A stretch of DNA of 64,000 bases from Solanum dulcamara. Lineage: Eukaryota; Streptophyta; Magnoliopsida; Solanales; Solanaceae. Below are positions 51,001 through 63,087 of this stretch, in pieces. The stretch covers positions 44,374,935 through 44,438,934 of the forward strand of contig NC_077247.1 in the NCBI RefSeq assembly GCF_947179165.1. Reading direction: 5' to 3'. Within the stretch, counting starts at the first letter, position 1. The number at the start of each line of letters is the position of its first letter. The position numbers and the translations under genes were made by a program. The notes below the pieces were generated by a model. The model had not been told where the DNA came from. It saw only the letters and a program-made list of their open reading frames with translations, and made no database searches.

Positions 51001-54000
51001 GCTTGCATCAGAAACAGCCTCTCTACCTCCACGAGGTAGTGGTAAGGTCTGCGTACATTCTACCCTCTCTAGACCTCACTTGTGGGATTTCACTGGGTAT
51101 GTTGTTGTTTTATCTCTGACTATCTTCCTTAGCATGGGTAATGCACATATAGCTTGTTGCTTTTGAATTTGAGATAGCTCCCAAGATCATTTTCATTCCT
51201 TGAAACAGTCTTTGACATTTCTGCAGCAGAATTTTGTAATTTCTCTTGTATGCTGAAATTTTATAGTTCTGCTTTTCTTTTCAGGTAATTTCTCAGGTTC
51301 TATTAACCAGTAATGGGAAACGTGGTTATTTAAAATGTAGCACTGGGAAATTTCTTGTGTTACTGATGCTTGGTGGTTTAGCATATCTAGTACTGGCTAA
51401 AAGTGCTGTCAATCCTGTGCCTGATGTTATAGCAAAAAATGATGGGTCAAAGGAAGGAGAAAATCTCATGACTCATGGAAGTGGCAAATTCAGGAGATTT
51501 TGGAGAAAACCACCTAGACTTCCACCTCGGTTATCTCCTGATGAAATAGTTAGTAGGAATAGATCTATTCAGGAGTCCATGAAAAGAGAGGAGCCAGAAT
51601 GGGTGGCAAGACAACAGAAGGTGAAAGATGCATTTATCCATGCCTGGTCTGGCTACAAAGCCCATGCCATGGGTTATGATGAACTTATGCCCTTGAGCCA
51701 TAGAGGGGTTGATGGTTTAGGAGGTTTGGGAGCTACAGTTATCGACGCTTTAGACACGGCTATGATTATGGGGGCTGATGATGTTGTTTATGAAGCAGGC
51801 TCGTGGATTGAGAAACATCTTCCTGAGAGGATTGAAGGGAAAGGCCAAGTAAATCTCTTTGAAACTACAATACGAGTTCTAGGTGGTCTTTTGAGTGCTT
51901 ATCACCTAAGTGGTGGAGATCAAGGGAGAATTCCAGAACAGAAATGGCCTAATCCATCCATTTACCTGGAAAATGCTAGGAACTTGGCTGATCGTCTACT
52001 TACTGCTTTTACAGCAAGTCCATCTGATATTCCATACAGTGATGTTGTCCTGCGTGAAAAGTCTGCACATCCTGCCCCTGATGGCCTGAGTAGCACTGCG
52101 GAAGTTGCAACTGTACAACTTGAATTTAATTATCTTAGTTATTTAACTGGTGATCCAAAGTATAGCATGGAAGCCATGAAGGTTCTACAACATATAAAGA
52201 CTTTGCCAAAGGTGGAGGGACTGGTCCCTATATACATTAGGTAACTAAACTCGTATTTTCCTATGCCAGGACTTGTGTAGGCAGATGCTTTCCCTCAGAA
52301 TATCTGAAAAGTAATTATATCATGTGCTGCAATTATTCCAGTATCTTGAAATGTGTCTTCCTGCAATTATTCCAGTATCTTGAAATGTGTCTTCTTTACT
52401 TGTTATTTTTGTTTAGGGATCTAGACGCCATATTGCAACTTCTAATAATGTAGGGCATTCAATGCAATGGTAACATAACCATATGATTAAAAAAACGGCT
52501 TCTTTATGTTCCGTCTGTTTCTTTATTTTATTGTAAAGTAAATATAGCTATCCTGACAAAAGTAATTGTTAAGAACATTTTATGATGAAAATAGTTTACG
52601 GTTCACTTTACCTCTAGAACTAAATTAACTTTTTTTAATAATTCCTTTCCCCTCCTATTCAACATGCTGGAAAACCACAACAGTTTTTTCCACATCTAGA
52701 TGTATCTGTATAGCTGGTTCCTGTTTTTTCTCCCGATCATACACTAAACTAATTAAACTAATTCATTCCATTGCCAATTCCTTATTCACTATCTATCATA
52801 TTAGAAAAATGCTTTCGTGCTTACTTCCAAAAATCCCACATATAATTTGCAATACATATTTCAAAAATTGAAACACGAATCTTTCTTGCCAAGGATCCGT
52901 ACATCTCTTCCCTATTTGTTCATGATTTCCAAGTTATCTAATCCTAAACAAAGTCTGAACCTAAATTTCACTTTCCTCTCCACAACCAGAACATATGGCT
53001 ATCCTTATCAGTACATATATTTCTTGTTGTTGAACCATACTAGATGTCTACATTAGGATAGAATTAACTGGTACTTGTACTGGTGTAAGGTAGTAGGTAC
53101 CCAGGTGGATTAATTGAGGTGCATGTAAGCTGGCTCAGACACCACTGCTACCAAAGAAAGAAAGAACATGTCTGCAATAATCGAGTACCTTTATTTGCAC
53201 ACACAAACATATATATATATATATTCATGCTTCCTTAGGAATTAGGAATGACGATATCCGAGACAAGGTGGGAGTGGCATCGGTGGAGGACAAGATGCGG
53301 GAAGCGAGATTGAGATGGTTTGGGCATGTGAAGAGGAGAGACACAGATGCTCCAGTGCGGAGGTGCGAGAGGTTGGCTATGGACGGTTTCAGGAGGGGCA
53401 AAGGGAGGCCGAAGAAATATTGGGAAGAGGTCATTAGACATGATATGGCACAGTTGCAGCTCTCCGAGGACATGACCTTAGATAGAAGGCTATGGAGGAC
53501 CCGGACTAAGATAGTGGGCTAGGTGGCCGATCGGTTCTCCATAGTTGTCGTAGTCGCGCTCATCTGTCTTAACATATGATTTTGCATGGGATTACTGCTT
53601 ATATTAGTTGGCCCAGTCTACTTTGGGTATCCTATTTTATCTATAGTAGTTAATGCTCCTTTATCCCCGATCTTTCCTACCCTGACTTTATCGCTTTATC
53701 GCTCTCATTATTCATATCTTTATATTGTCTGTTATATGCCTGGCTTTACTGACCTATGTCTTGTTTTTCCTTGTTTCTCCTCCCTTGTTTCTTCTCTCTT
53801 AAGCCGAGGGTCTTTCGGAAACAGCCGCCCTACCTTTTAAGGTGGGGGTTAGGTCTGCGTACACTCTACCCTCCCCAGACCCCACATGGTGGGATCACAC
53901 TGGGTTCGTTGTTGTTGTTGTTGTTGTATTCATGCTTCCTTAACATATGAAAGAGTAGCATTTAGTTGTGGTTAGGATCTCTGAATGAGTCAAGGTGAAA

Positions 54001-56242
54001 ATATCTTGTTCACTTGCTTCAGCATATGCTTCCACCGCGACATCTCTCTTTCCTTGTTCTCAGCCACTTCAAGTGATATTTCACCATTATTTGTGCCATG
54101 TAAGTATCTCAGCAAAAGCTGGAATTTAACCCTGCAGATTACAAGTTTAAGAATGAGTGGGTTTTATATTTATTTGTTCTTACTTGTCTACTGTTGGATT
54201 AAGAAAATACAGAACTGTTATGCCTGTTGACTTTTCGTCTGTGCTTATGATGATGTCAGCCCTCAATCCGGACAGTTTAGTGGAGACAATATTAGACTTG
54301 GATCTCGTGGTGATAGCTACTATGAGTATCTTATTAAAGTGTGGCTTCAGCAGAAAGGAACTAACTTTTCGTACTTGTACGATATGTTTGTTGAAGCAAT
54401 TAAAGGGGTCAGGCATCTTCTTGTTCGCAAATCTGTTCCAAATGGCTTGCTCTTTGTGGGAGAATTGCCATATGGGAAAGAAGGTGGTTTCAGTCCAAAG
54501 ATGGACCACCTGGTATGCCATTTCTGTTATTATTCTTTTTCAAATATGCTTCAGCACTGTAAAGTGCAAAAGTCAAAATGGGACTGACAAGTAATCAGCT
54601 GCACGATGCCACAGTTGGCCGCAGTATTCTATTTTTCCTTTTGAAAAAATAATAGATCTTCCCAAGCAACATGGAAATCTTTTCCTTGATATGTTTAGCC
54701 AATTCTCTATTATAAATTTCTTATGCTGATAGAACATTTTCTCTTCATTTTTTTCTTCAAATTTTTCATTCGTTTTGCTCACTCAAAGAGTTTAACATAC
54801 TAAAATAACTGGCCATAAGTTTCACTTTCTTCTTCGGAGTGCATTGATTTATGATGGATTACAAGTTGCAGATGTTAGATAGCTTTACCTCCCTAGCTAG
54901 GGTATAAATTTAGTAATGTGATTTTTATTGAAGTATCTAGTCTTGAATCTTAATTAAAGGAATACCGTTTTCTCCTGCCTCTTTCTTTTCTATTCACAAT
55001 GAAACTTATTTTCCTAAATGTATGAAAGCCGGATTTTAGATGTTGATGTCTGCTCTTATAAGTTTGATATCATTTGACTTTATCCACAGGTGTGTTTCCT
55101 TCCTGGTACCCTGGCCCTTGGAGCTACAAAGGGGTTAACAAAGGAAAGAGCTATGAGAGATAACTTGCTCACTTTTGAAGATATGGAAAACCTAAAGCTT
55201 GCTGAAGATCTGGCTAAGACATGCGTGGAAATATACTCAGTAACCTCTACTGGCCTTGCTCCAGAAATAGCTTATTTCAATATTGAGGTGAGTTAAAACA
55301 TTTTTATTTCTTTCATCACTTTTGGCAACTATTAGACTAGGTAAGGTAGTGCTTCCAGTTTTCCTTTGTCGATCTTTTTTCTTTTCTTTTCTGAGGAAGG
55401 TGAGTTTGTGAAAATTAAAAGAATCCTGTTGCACATTTTAAACTTCTGATCTGTATTTAACATCTTTTACGTCTAGATGTAACACGGATTAAGCGGTTGT
55501 AAAAGATGTAAGAATTACTCTCTTTAATGCTCGTCCAATCAATCAAACAAATCTGGAAAATAATCCGAGTGAAAATGTGCCTATCGTGACTTGAACAATC
55601 TAATTTCATCATTACAGAGACGTAAGATAAATTAATGATAGTGTTCATATGTCTACCCTGACTTGATGTACTAATGTGACATAATTGGAAAAAATTCTTG
55701 CATCATTAATGTTTTTCTGTTTTCTTGTTTCTTCGAGCAGGGAAATTCTGAAGGTGGTCCTGATGGTGGGAACAAAAGTTCGAAATATTTGAATGACATA
55801 ATCATAAAGCCAGCTGATCGTCACAATCTTTTGCGTCCTGAAACCGTTGAATCATTGTTTTATCTGTATCGTATTACTGGCGATTCAAAGTACGTTCTTA
55901 TTTTTAAATTGATCTGTGAACTTTGCTACGTTCATTTGCTTCATGGGCTTGAACAACTAAGTTTGTTGATTTGGTGGACTCTTCTTCAGGTATCGTGAAT
56001 GGGGCTGGCAAATTTTTGAGGCATTTGAGAAGTACACTAAGATTGATTCTGGAGGTTACACTTCTCTTGACGATGTTACTGTTATTCCTCCACAAAGAAG
56101 AGACAAGATGGAGACTTTTTTCTTGGGTGAAACACTCAAATACATCTATTTGCTGTTTGGTAATAGCACCACGATACCTTTGGAGGAGTATGTATTCAAC
56201 ACAGAAGCTCATCCTATTCCAATAATTTCTAAAAGTGTATGA
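48046..56242 (+). CDS. MNS3: Mannosyl-oligosaccharide 1,2-alpha-mannosidase MNS3
   Basis: Six exons: 48046-48123, 51285-52240, 54260-54512, 55090-55287, 55741-55889 and 55990-56242. They give 1887 nt and 628 aa, with GT-AG junctions that keep frame. The N-terminus [20 protein letters not shown] is cytosolic. A signal anchor spans about 48-64 ([17 protein letters not shown]), making a type II membrane protein with the enzyme in the lumen. The glycoside hydrolase 47 domain starts near residue 125. It includes [17 protein letters not shown], the conserved [49 protein letters not shown] and the C-terminal [10 protein letters not shown], whose Thr coordinates Ca2+. MNS3 trims Man9GlcNAc2 to Man8 early in the secretory pathway. 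Introns 1 and 2 are large and contain RTE LINE pieces. Confidence 0.95.
50479..50735 (+). mobile_element. RTE LINE reverse-transcriptase fragment in MNS3 intron 1
   Basis: The frame reads [28 protein letters not shown], then [35 protein letters not shown] and TQVRTVG. This is the core of an RTE-type reverse transcriptase, broken by single-base stops. A matching 3' tail lies 270 bp downstream. Confidence 0.75.
51008..51109 (+). mobile_element. TS-SINE/RTE-LINE 3' tail in MNS3 intron 1
   Basis: TCAGAAACAGCCTCTCTACC, GAGGTAGTGGTAAGGTCTGC and TTGTGGGATTTCACTGGGTA, followed by GTTGTTGTT, mark the standard 3' tail. It may be the end of the LINE fragment at 50479 after an internal deletion, or a separate SINE. 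It ends about 175 bp before exon 2. Confidence 0.7.
52327..52394. repeat. 34-bp perfect tandem duplication in MNS3 intron 2
   Basis: CTGCAATTATTCCAGTATCT followed by TGAAATGTGTCTTC is present twice with no mismatch, as left by recent slippage or repair. Confidence 0.9.
53238..53926 (+). mobile_element. 5'-truncated RTE LINE in MNS3 intron 2
   Basis: A 689-bp insertion bounded by a perfect 16-bp target duplication, TATTCATGCTTCCTTA (53222-53237 and 53927-53942). It starts inside the last part of the LINE polyprotein: [59 protein letters not shown]. That frame is open for 94 codons to a stop at 53520-53522. The 3' UTR carries the TS/RTE tail and ends in (TTG)n at about 53906-53926. The intact frame and perfect duplication suggest a recent insertion. 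Confidence 0.92.
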
Positions 56243-56773
56243 TTCTTTGCTTTCTAGAAGAACTTTTTCAATATTGGCGGGGATGCAAATGACCCAAGAG
56301 AACATGTTTCAGCAATCTCAGATGGAATTTTAATTCGTTTAAGTCGGTTCATTAGGTTGCAAGTGACCTCATGGAGGTTTATTCACAAATGTTAATTTAG
56401 ATGGAGCTCCCTGAAATTTTCATATGAAGCTTGTTGATGATGCTCCTGAAACTTCTACTCCGGGTGAGATTTGCATATGTAGTGCGCACACAGATAATTA
56501 CAATTTTATAAGGGTGTTAAAGCACCATCTTATTCATGGAAAGAACAGGATAGTGCATAATGCTTCTGTAGTAAGTTGAACTTAATTCTTGTAATTGATG
56601 TATTACATCTGAAACTTTGATTTCTCCCTTTGGAGATGCAAAGATTGAATCATTTAAACCTAACATTTACACAATGAGATCAATATACAATTGCTATGAA
56701 CCTCTTCCCTACACTTCTGATAATTTTCCCTCGTGATCAATTATGATTATATTTCTATGCTCAACCATTTGTG

Positions 56774-59751
56774 TTAAAAGAAAAATAAATGGTCGCCATC
56801 TCTGATGACATCAATGTCATCTATTTCAGCGTCCTCTGCATTTACAGCTCTGTTGAAATCGTAGCCTCCAAATCTTTGACCTGCAGTTGAACAAAGTTGC
56901 AGAGTGAGAAAAAGATCGCGTTATGATTTGGTTCTTGTAATTTTCACAAAACGAAAGCTAATTACCTGCTATTCTGAATAGCTCGTCTAGTGAATCAGGT
57001 AGAATGATTAGCTTCCCAAACTGGTCATGCATTGATTCTTTCTTCATGTGAATGGTGATTCTCTTTTTATGGTGGGTAGATTTTGTCCCTTCAGAGCCAC
57101 TTGAACTTGTACTACATGTGGGTCTTTTAAGGCAAGAGTTGTAACAACAGGGGACCTCAGGCTTCAGTTGACAGCTCTTTGTTCCGTCATCTGGTCCAAT
57201 GAACTCCACTTTATGCTCATTTAATTCCATATTATTTTCAAGATTTAATGACAAATCATTCATGGTTTTGTTTACTTCTTGTCCGTCATCTTTCTCTTGC
57301 TTCTTAACTCTAGCTTTTAAATTATTGATATCTATGCTAGTCAGTGCTATATCATCATGCCTTTTGATTTCTGGTCCTGCATTTGCTTGGTTGTCCACAT
57401 AACCAAAACCTCCAAATCCCTGAAGTTTCTGATTACAAAAAGAATCGTTTGTGAATTTCGTTTTTCCTAAGCAATAACAATAGTGGATTTACCAGTACAT
57501 AAATCTGGTTTACTTACCTGCAAAAGATTGTTCATAATAATCCGTTCATCTTCTGGATTTGCGCGAAGAATGTTCATCAATGTTGTCCTGTTTAGCCTTA
57601 GAATTTGAGAAATCTCAGTAGTTCGAACAGAAAATGGCTGTGGTCTCCCACATAAAACACCTATTTCTCCAAATATTTCTCCTGCAACAGCCTTTCCAAT
57701 TATCTGTTTGGAAACACGATTAAGGAGAGAGATTAGTTATATTGTTTAAAGTTGTCACTTTCTTGATTGGAAAAATGGATAGTACTATTAGTTATGTAAT
57801 AATACATACTTGCTCTAGCCCTTCAATCTGTGCTATCAATTCCTGCAGCAATGATAAATACATACATACTGATTAAGAACATGACAAACACAGCTTTAAT
57901 ATATACTCAAATCTATAAACTAACTTACCACTGCTCCTGAAACTATTATATACAGATCAGTTGGTGCCTCATTCTGAAAAATCACGTCTTGCTTCGGAGG
58001 GAAGTATTCAGCTTCCATTTCAGGAACCTTAGAAATTATCACACTGTTAAATCCAATGCAGAGTGATCCAGATAACAAGAGGGAAGGGGAGAAAATTACC
58101 ATTTGGAAAAGGAGGTTCTGCGAAACACCTTGGAACAAATGAACATTTTGAACTATAGGGAAAAACAGATGGTGTGCAATGCTTGTTCTGATTGCTTTAG
58201 GCAGGCCATTGAGAGTCTCTTCTTGTTTCAATGTTTCTGTTTTGAACTTGAGACAGATGTGAGACAAAACCTGATCTTGTACCCTTGGAGGCAACTGATT
58301 CCTTTTCGCAAATTCTTGAGCTGCTTCCACTGTATCCCTCTGCAAAAGAAACAAGAATTCCCATGTTTAATTTGATCTCAAGATGAATAACACGCAATTT
58401 GTGGAGAGAGAGAGACGGAGGGAGAAGCATACGAAGTTTCTAGTGCGACTAGTCCAATGAACAACAAGGTTAGTCATGTTTCCAATGATGTAAGATGTCA
58501 ATCCCAAGTTGAATAACATATAAAAGATATCAAAGAGCATCTCCCTTGAGTTCTCAGCATGCAAGTCTCCATAACCGGTTGTGGTCAGCGTTACAATAGA
58601 CCAATACAATGAAGTTATGTATCTATCCCCAACACTTAATTGCTTGAAATCTGGATTTACAGCACCAATCCATGTCTTTTTCGGATCAGGATATCTATCT
58701 GCAATCATATAGTTAAAGCATCCAGCACAGTGCACTGCAAACAATGTCACCTGAACTCCAAACAACCAAATGTTTGTTGTCAAATACATGTATATATATA
58801 TATAAAAACATCTTTTTTTTGAAAATAAATCATTGAGAGGACTTACTGATACGAGTTTTGTACATCGTGTCCAGAAGTAGTTGAACCGGATGTCCTTCTC
58901 AAGTCTGAAGGAAAGCAAACCGGCTTATATATGTGAGAATATCAGCATTAAAGCATATCATCATAATTCATGTTGTAGAAACCAAATACAGTGTGTTGTT
59001 TTGGACCTTGCAAACAGGGCACTGACTCGTCTGAGACGCCAAAGTCTGAGCATGCTCAGCAATCTGAATCCAACTCCACCGCTTTCTTTGTGATCCGTGA
59101 AGACGAGGATCAATGATTGAAATGGTACAGTAGAACATACATCAAATATGAACCATGTTGACAAGTACCTGTTTATTCATAGTAAATAAACATTTACACA
59201 TAATTAGAACTTAAAATATTTCTCTCTCTTGCTTATAAAGACTGAATCTTTAATTATTATTACTACCTTATTGCTATTTTCTTAGGTTCATCAACAAGAA
59301 GATAAGACTCTCGATGAAGATACGCGACGAAGAAAGTAAGGAAAATGTCAATAGCAAAGAAGCAGTCGACAATGTTATCAATGATGAACAGAGTATCATC
59401 TTTCTTGTATGACAAGAATGCAACTTCAAACAGAGAAATCCAAGCTGTGTAAATAACCAGAACAACTAGAAACATCTCCCAACACCTGAAATCATGATCA
59501 TTAAACTCAATCAATTTGACACCGAAAAAAATTATCAATAAACCAATCATTCATTTAATTTATCGTTACCTGTAACGTGGATTAAAAGGTGAAATGATGA
59601 ATCTTCGTAGCTTTGTAGCATAGTTGATTGGAGCTCCAAGTGATGGGAGAAGATCACTGGAGAAGAAGCCACTATGTGTGGTTTCTGTATCCATTTGGAA
59701 CTCGTCCACACAGAATCGTTGCAAACAATTTTTAGCATAAGAAAACGACAT
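56774..59751 (-). CDS. KST1: KST1/KAT1-type inward-rectifying K+ channel
   Basis: Eleven exons on the minus strand: 59751-59570, 59485-59267, 59168-59007, 58904-58847, 58750-58433, 58339-58100, 58027-57929, 57842-57810, 57703-57518, 57428-56966 and 56880-56774. All are GT-AG; 2067 nt give 688 aa. The N-terminus contains [20 protein letters not shown] as in KAT channels. S4 (169-188) has Arg at 169, 175, 178, 180 and 181. The pore has TTTGYGD at 263-269, the K+ filter. A cyclic-nucleotide-binding-like domain spans about 385-500 (NLLFQM...[17 protein letters not shown]). The C-terminus has the KHA domain ending [17 protein letters not shown]. There are no ankyrin repeats, which separates it from AKT1. 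KST1 of potato and KAT1/KAT2 of Arabidopsis work in guard-cell plasma membranes to admit K+ during stomatal opening. It converges on MNS3 with about 530 bp between stops. Confidence 0.95.
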
Positions 59752-59876
59752 TATATATATTGCTTTCTTTCTTTCTTTTTGGTTTATGTGGTTTTTTTTT
59801 TCTTTTTTCGAGTTACTTGGAATGGCAATGTGTAATGTTTAAATATACTAACTAATTGTTGTTTTTTTTTAGCGCG

Positions 59877-59884
59877 TTTATATA
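59877..59884 (-). promoter_or_regulatory. KST1: TATA box of KST1
   Basis: On the minus strand TATATAAA lies about 126 bp upstream of the start codon. A second TATA-like site (TATATTTAA) is nearer, around 59839-59846. Either could be used. Confidence 0.45.
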
Positions 59885-59885
59885 C

Positions 59886-61730
59886 AGAGATAGGTGAAGA
59901 AGCAGTTGGGGTTTTACACGGGTCAAGTGTTTCTTTATTGTGATTCTTTTGAAAAGCATTTAACTTTAAGAACGTGACTTTGCTGCTTCTATGGTATCAT
60001 TAAGGAATGGAAAAGAAAAGAATATGGAAGTAGTATTTTGTAGAGTTATTTTCAACCACCACATAGCTATACGCCGATCTTATCATACCTTGTGAAGGTA
60101 CAAAGACTGTTTCTAAAAGACTTTTGCCTCGAATATAGTAAAAATTCAAGTAATATAACAATATTGAAATACGGTAAATAACTGACCGACGAAGCGAGCT
60201 ATTTGAAAAGTAAGAAATAAAAATTGAGTTTATAAGGTTGTTGTAGTGGCAGACATGAGGTGTCCTTGATATTAATTCAGGTGCAGGGAAAATTTTCTGA
60301 GAGAATTAAGAGAAAGAAAATGGAAGATTTTTTGGGGGGAAATGGTAATGGTGGTGGGAACTCCACCAAGATGGAAATTTTTAAGAATAAGCATTTTCTT
60401 GAAAGGATGGAATTTGAGTGAAAAACAGTAGGGAGTTTTCATTTCATTTTCTAGAATTGGACCAACAAATCCAAATAGGGGATTCGGGGGAACTATTTCA
60501 TGGAAAACACGTGGACCAATAAGAAACCAAATTCCATGTGATAAACTTTTAAGATTAAAAAAAATCTCATTTCTTCTTTTTTCCTTTCCCTCACAAATTT
60601 AAATAATCAATTTTTCTAACCATATGTTGCTAAAGTTGTAGTTTTGATTTTAAACATGTGATCATGTCATTTCTATGAGACAATGTCTTAAAAGGATAAA
60701 ATTGGAAATGTTTCAAGTCTAAAACTCTTATTAAATATATACATGTGATATTTTTATTTAGTTAATACGGAAAGAGTATTTCACTTGATATACTCCTCGA
60801 ATCACTTTTTCAATTTCAAATTCTCCGTTGAAGTTTTTTACGGAGTCATGGACAAAATTTGCATAGGAAATATATTATTAGTATGTTTTTTCAAGAATTG
60901 AAATTATGTCCATGGCTAGCAAATGTTGTTGTCTCTTCTCCATACATAAGGTTCCATTTGTATAATGTTTGGAGTTCATTGAATCCCTTTTATACACTAA
61001 TTGACACAAATTCGACCATATCTTACAAATTTTGTTTTAGTTCATGTTGGTAGAAGGTAAAATGATAGAGACGGGTGTAGGGTTGGTTCATACAATAAAT
61101 AACACGCTCACATGCATGAAATTTCGAGGTGCTTGTATAGGTGGAAGAGAATAAATGGAAAAGGGTATATATAGTTTTATTTTGATGGAGAATTATATTG
61201 TTTATACATAGTTATAATTATTATTTTTACGTATAGTAAATATTGAATTATTTTTGACTTTTGTCATGTTTAATTTTATTATATTTTGAACTTCCTCAAT
61301 AAAAATTCTGATTTCGCCCCGATGATGATGATTAAGGGGAAAGTCAATAAGGAGAGAGGACCCCATTTGGTAGGCTTAAGAGGGGAATTTTATCCAGAAA
61401 ATTACACTATTTGGGGAAGATGTTTTGCCGACTTTGCATTGTAGCAAAATTGAACTCATTTTACTGGGACATCTATGTTGTATTTATAATTTTAGGGATG
61501 ACATTTGGTGGGGTTTGATGGGGAAAAAAACAGAAACAGTGCTTGTGTTGGAGGGGTGTATGCCTTCAATTTCCTATAAAGTTATTTACAATTTAATACA
61601 TTTAAACAAGGTTTCAGCAATGCAACCGTTAGAATTTTTACTAATGATTTCAAAATATGAAGAAATAATTATATGAACTAGCTTAAGGGAATTCAACATT
61701 TATTCTATATGTCTAAATAGTATAATTTTT
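59886..61730. other. Upstream region of KST1, no gene seen
   Basis: Probable promoter region of KST1 for the first kilobase or so, with several TAAAG/CTTTA Dof-type tetramers. No other gene was recognised in 1.8 kb. Confidence 0.45.
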
Positions 61731-61734
61731 ATTA

Positions 61735-61790
61735 AAGGGGGTCCGAATGAACCCTTAGCCCTAAGTTGACTCCGTACCTTGCTTTAGTCC
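61735..61790. mobile_element. hAT-MITE end fragment
   Basis: AGGGGGTCCGAATGAACCCTTAGCC and GTTGACTCCGTACC resemble the right end of the CAGTGGCGGAGCCA family (compare GGATGAACCCCTAGC and GGTCCGCCCCCGA at 43620-43655). No left partner was found nearby. Confidence 0.45.
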
Positions 61791-61844
61791 GTTCTGGAAA
61801 TTTTATATATTTATATATACACACTTATCTTATAGTAAATTTAA

Positions 61845-63078
61845 GAGATAAGTATTAAAAACATACTTGAATTATTCCTCTTTTTTGAGTTTCATACCTA
61901 AACTAAACTATTGGGAATGTGAGTTTTATACCTAAACTATCACTTAGTAGTTTGAGAAACACACATCTCTTTTTTATTCTACTATCATTACGGTGTGTAC
62001 TACACTCTCTTTCATTTAAAAATACTTATCACATTATACTCCGCATGGACAAAATATTTCATCTTAATAAAAATTAAAATAGAATTAGTTAAAATTAAGA
62101 CTAAAATATTACTATCTCCCGCCAAAAAAAATATATAAATATTTTTCTCACCCCAATCCACCACTTTCTCTCAAAATACCCCCCACCCCCAATTTTTAAG
62201 TTTTATTTTTATTTATTAAATTTCTTTTATAAAAAAAAATTAAAAAAATTCTTACTTCATCTCCCCCCTCCCCCCTCCTCAAAAAATAATTTATATATTT
62301 TTATTTATTTATTTTTTAAAAAACTCTACCCCGCCCTACCTAACTCTCCACTTTCAATTTTTTTCTCGTTTTGGGTTATATATATAGGGGGGGGGGGGGG
62401 GGGTTGGAAAGTATTTTTTACCTGCTTCAAGACTTTTCTTAAAATAAAATTTTTATTTCTGTTATATTCGGTACGCAAGTAGAAAAAAATATTTCCCTAA
62501 AAATATATGTACATATCTAACACAAATATAAAAAAATATAAATTAAGAGAGGAGGGTTAGATGGAGTGGATATAATTTTTTTAAAAAAATAAAATAATAA
62601 TAACATTTTTTAAGGAGTGAGGGGAGGGGGGAGAAGTATGAATTTTTTAAAAGTATTTTATAAAAGAAATTTAAAATAATTTAAAAAATAAAAGGACGGG
62701 GATTGTTGGGGGGAGAGGTGGTGGAGTGCGTGAGTAAAATATTTTAAATTTATTTTTAAAAAAATATTTCTTTTTTAAAAAAGTAATTTCTTTTATAAAA
62801 AAATAATTTCTTTTTTGGGATAAAAATACTTTAATATTTAACTTTTAACTAATATTAATAATTTATCTAATTTTTGTCAATATGAAATATTTTATCCATT
62901 GTGGAATGCCATGTAACAAGGATTTTTCAAAAAATAGAGAGAATGTATTACACACACCACTAAAGTATGTTTCTCAAACTAATAAGTGATAGTTTAGATA
63001 TGAAATTCACACTTTCAATAGTTTAGATATAAAACTCAAAAAACGAAGATAGTTTAGATTTTTTTTTACTCTTATCTC
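61845..63078. mobile_element. 1.23-kb foldback (Mutator-like) element
   Basis: The ends GAGATAAG/CTTATCTC lead into long inverted repeats, about 150 bp with good similarity at 61845-62010 and 62938-63078. Weaker complementarity continues inwards to near the middle. TAAATTTAA lies at 61836-61844 and again at 63079-63087, a perfect 9-bp target duplication as in Mutator-like elements. The centre has a run of about 19 G at 62385-62403. No coding region is present. It is non-autonomous; its transcripts would fold into a long imperfect hairpin. Confidence 0.88.
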
Positions 63079-63087
63079 TAAATTTAA

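Noticed and set aside
56774..59751. KST1 as a truncated pseudogene
   Set aside because: Single-frame segments look broken, but joining eleven GT-AG exons gives an uninterrupted 688-aa channel with filter and KHA domain.
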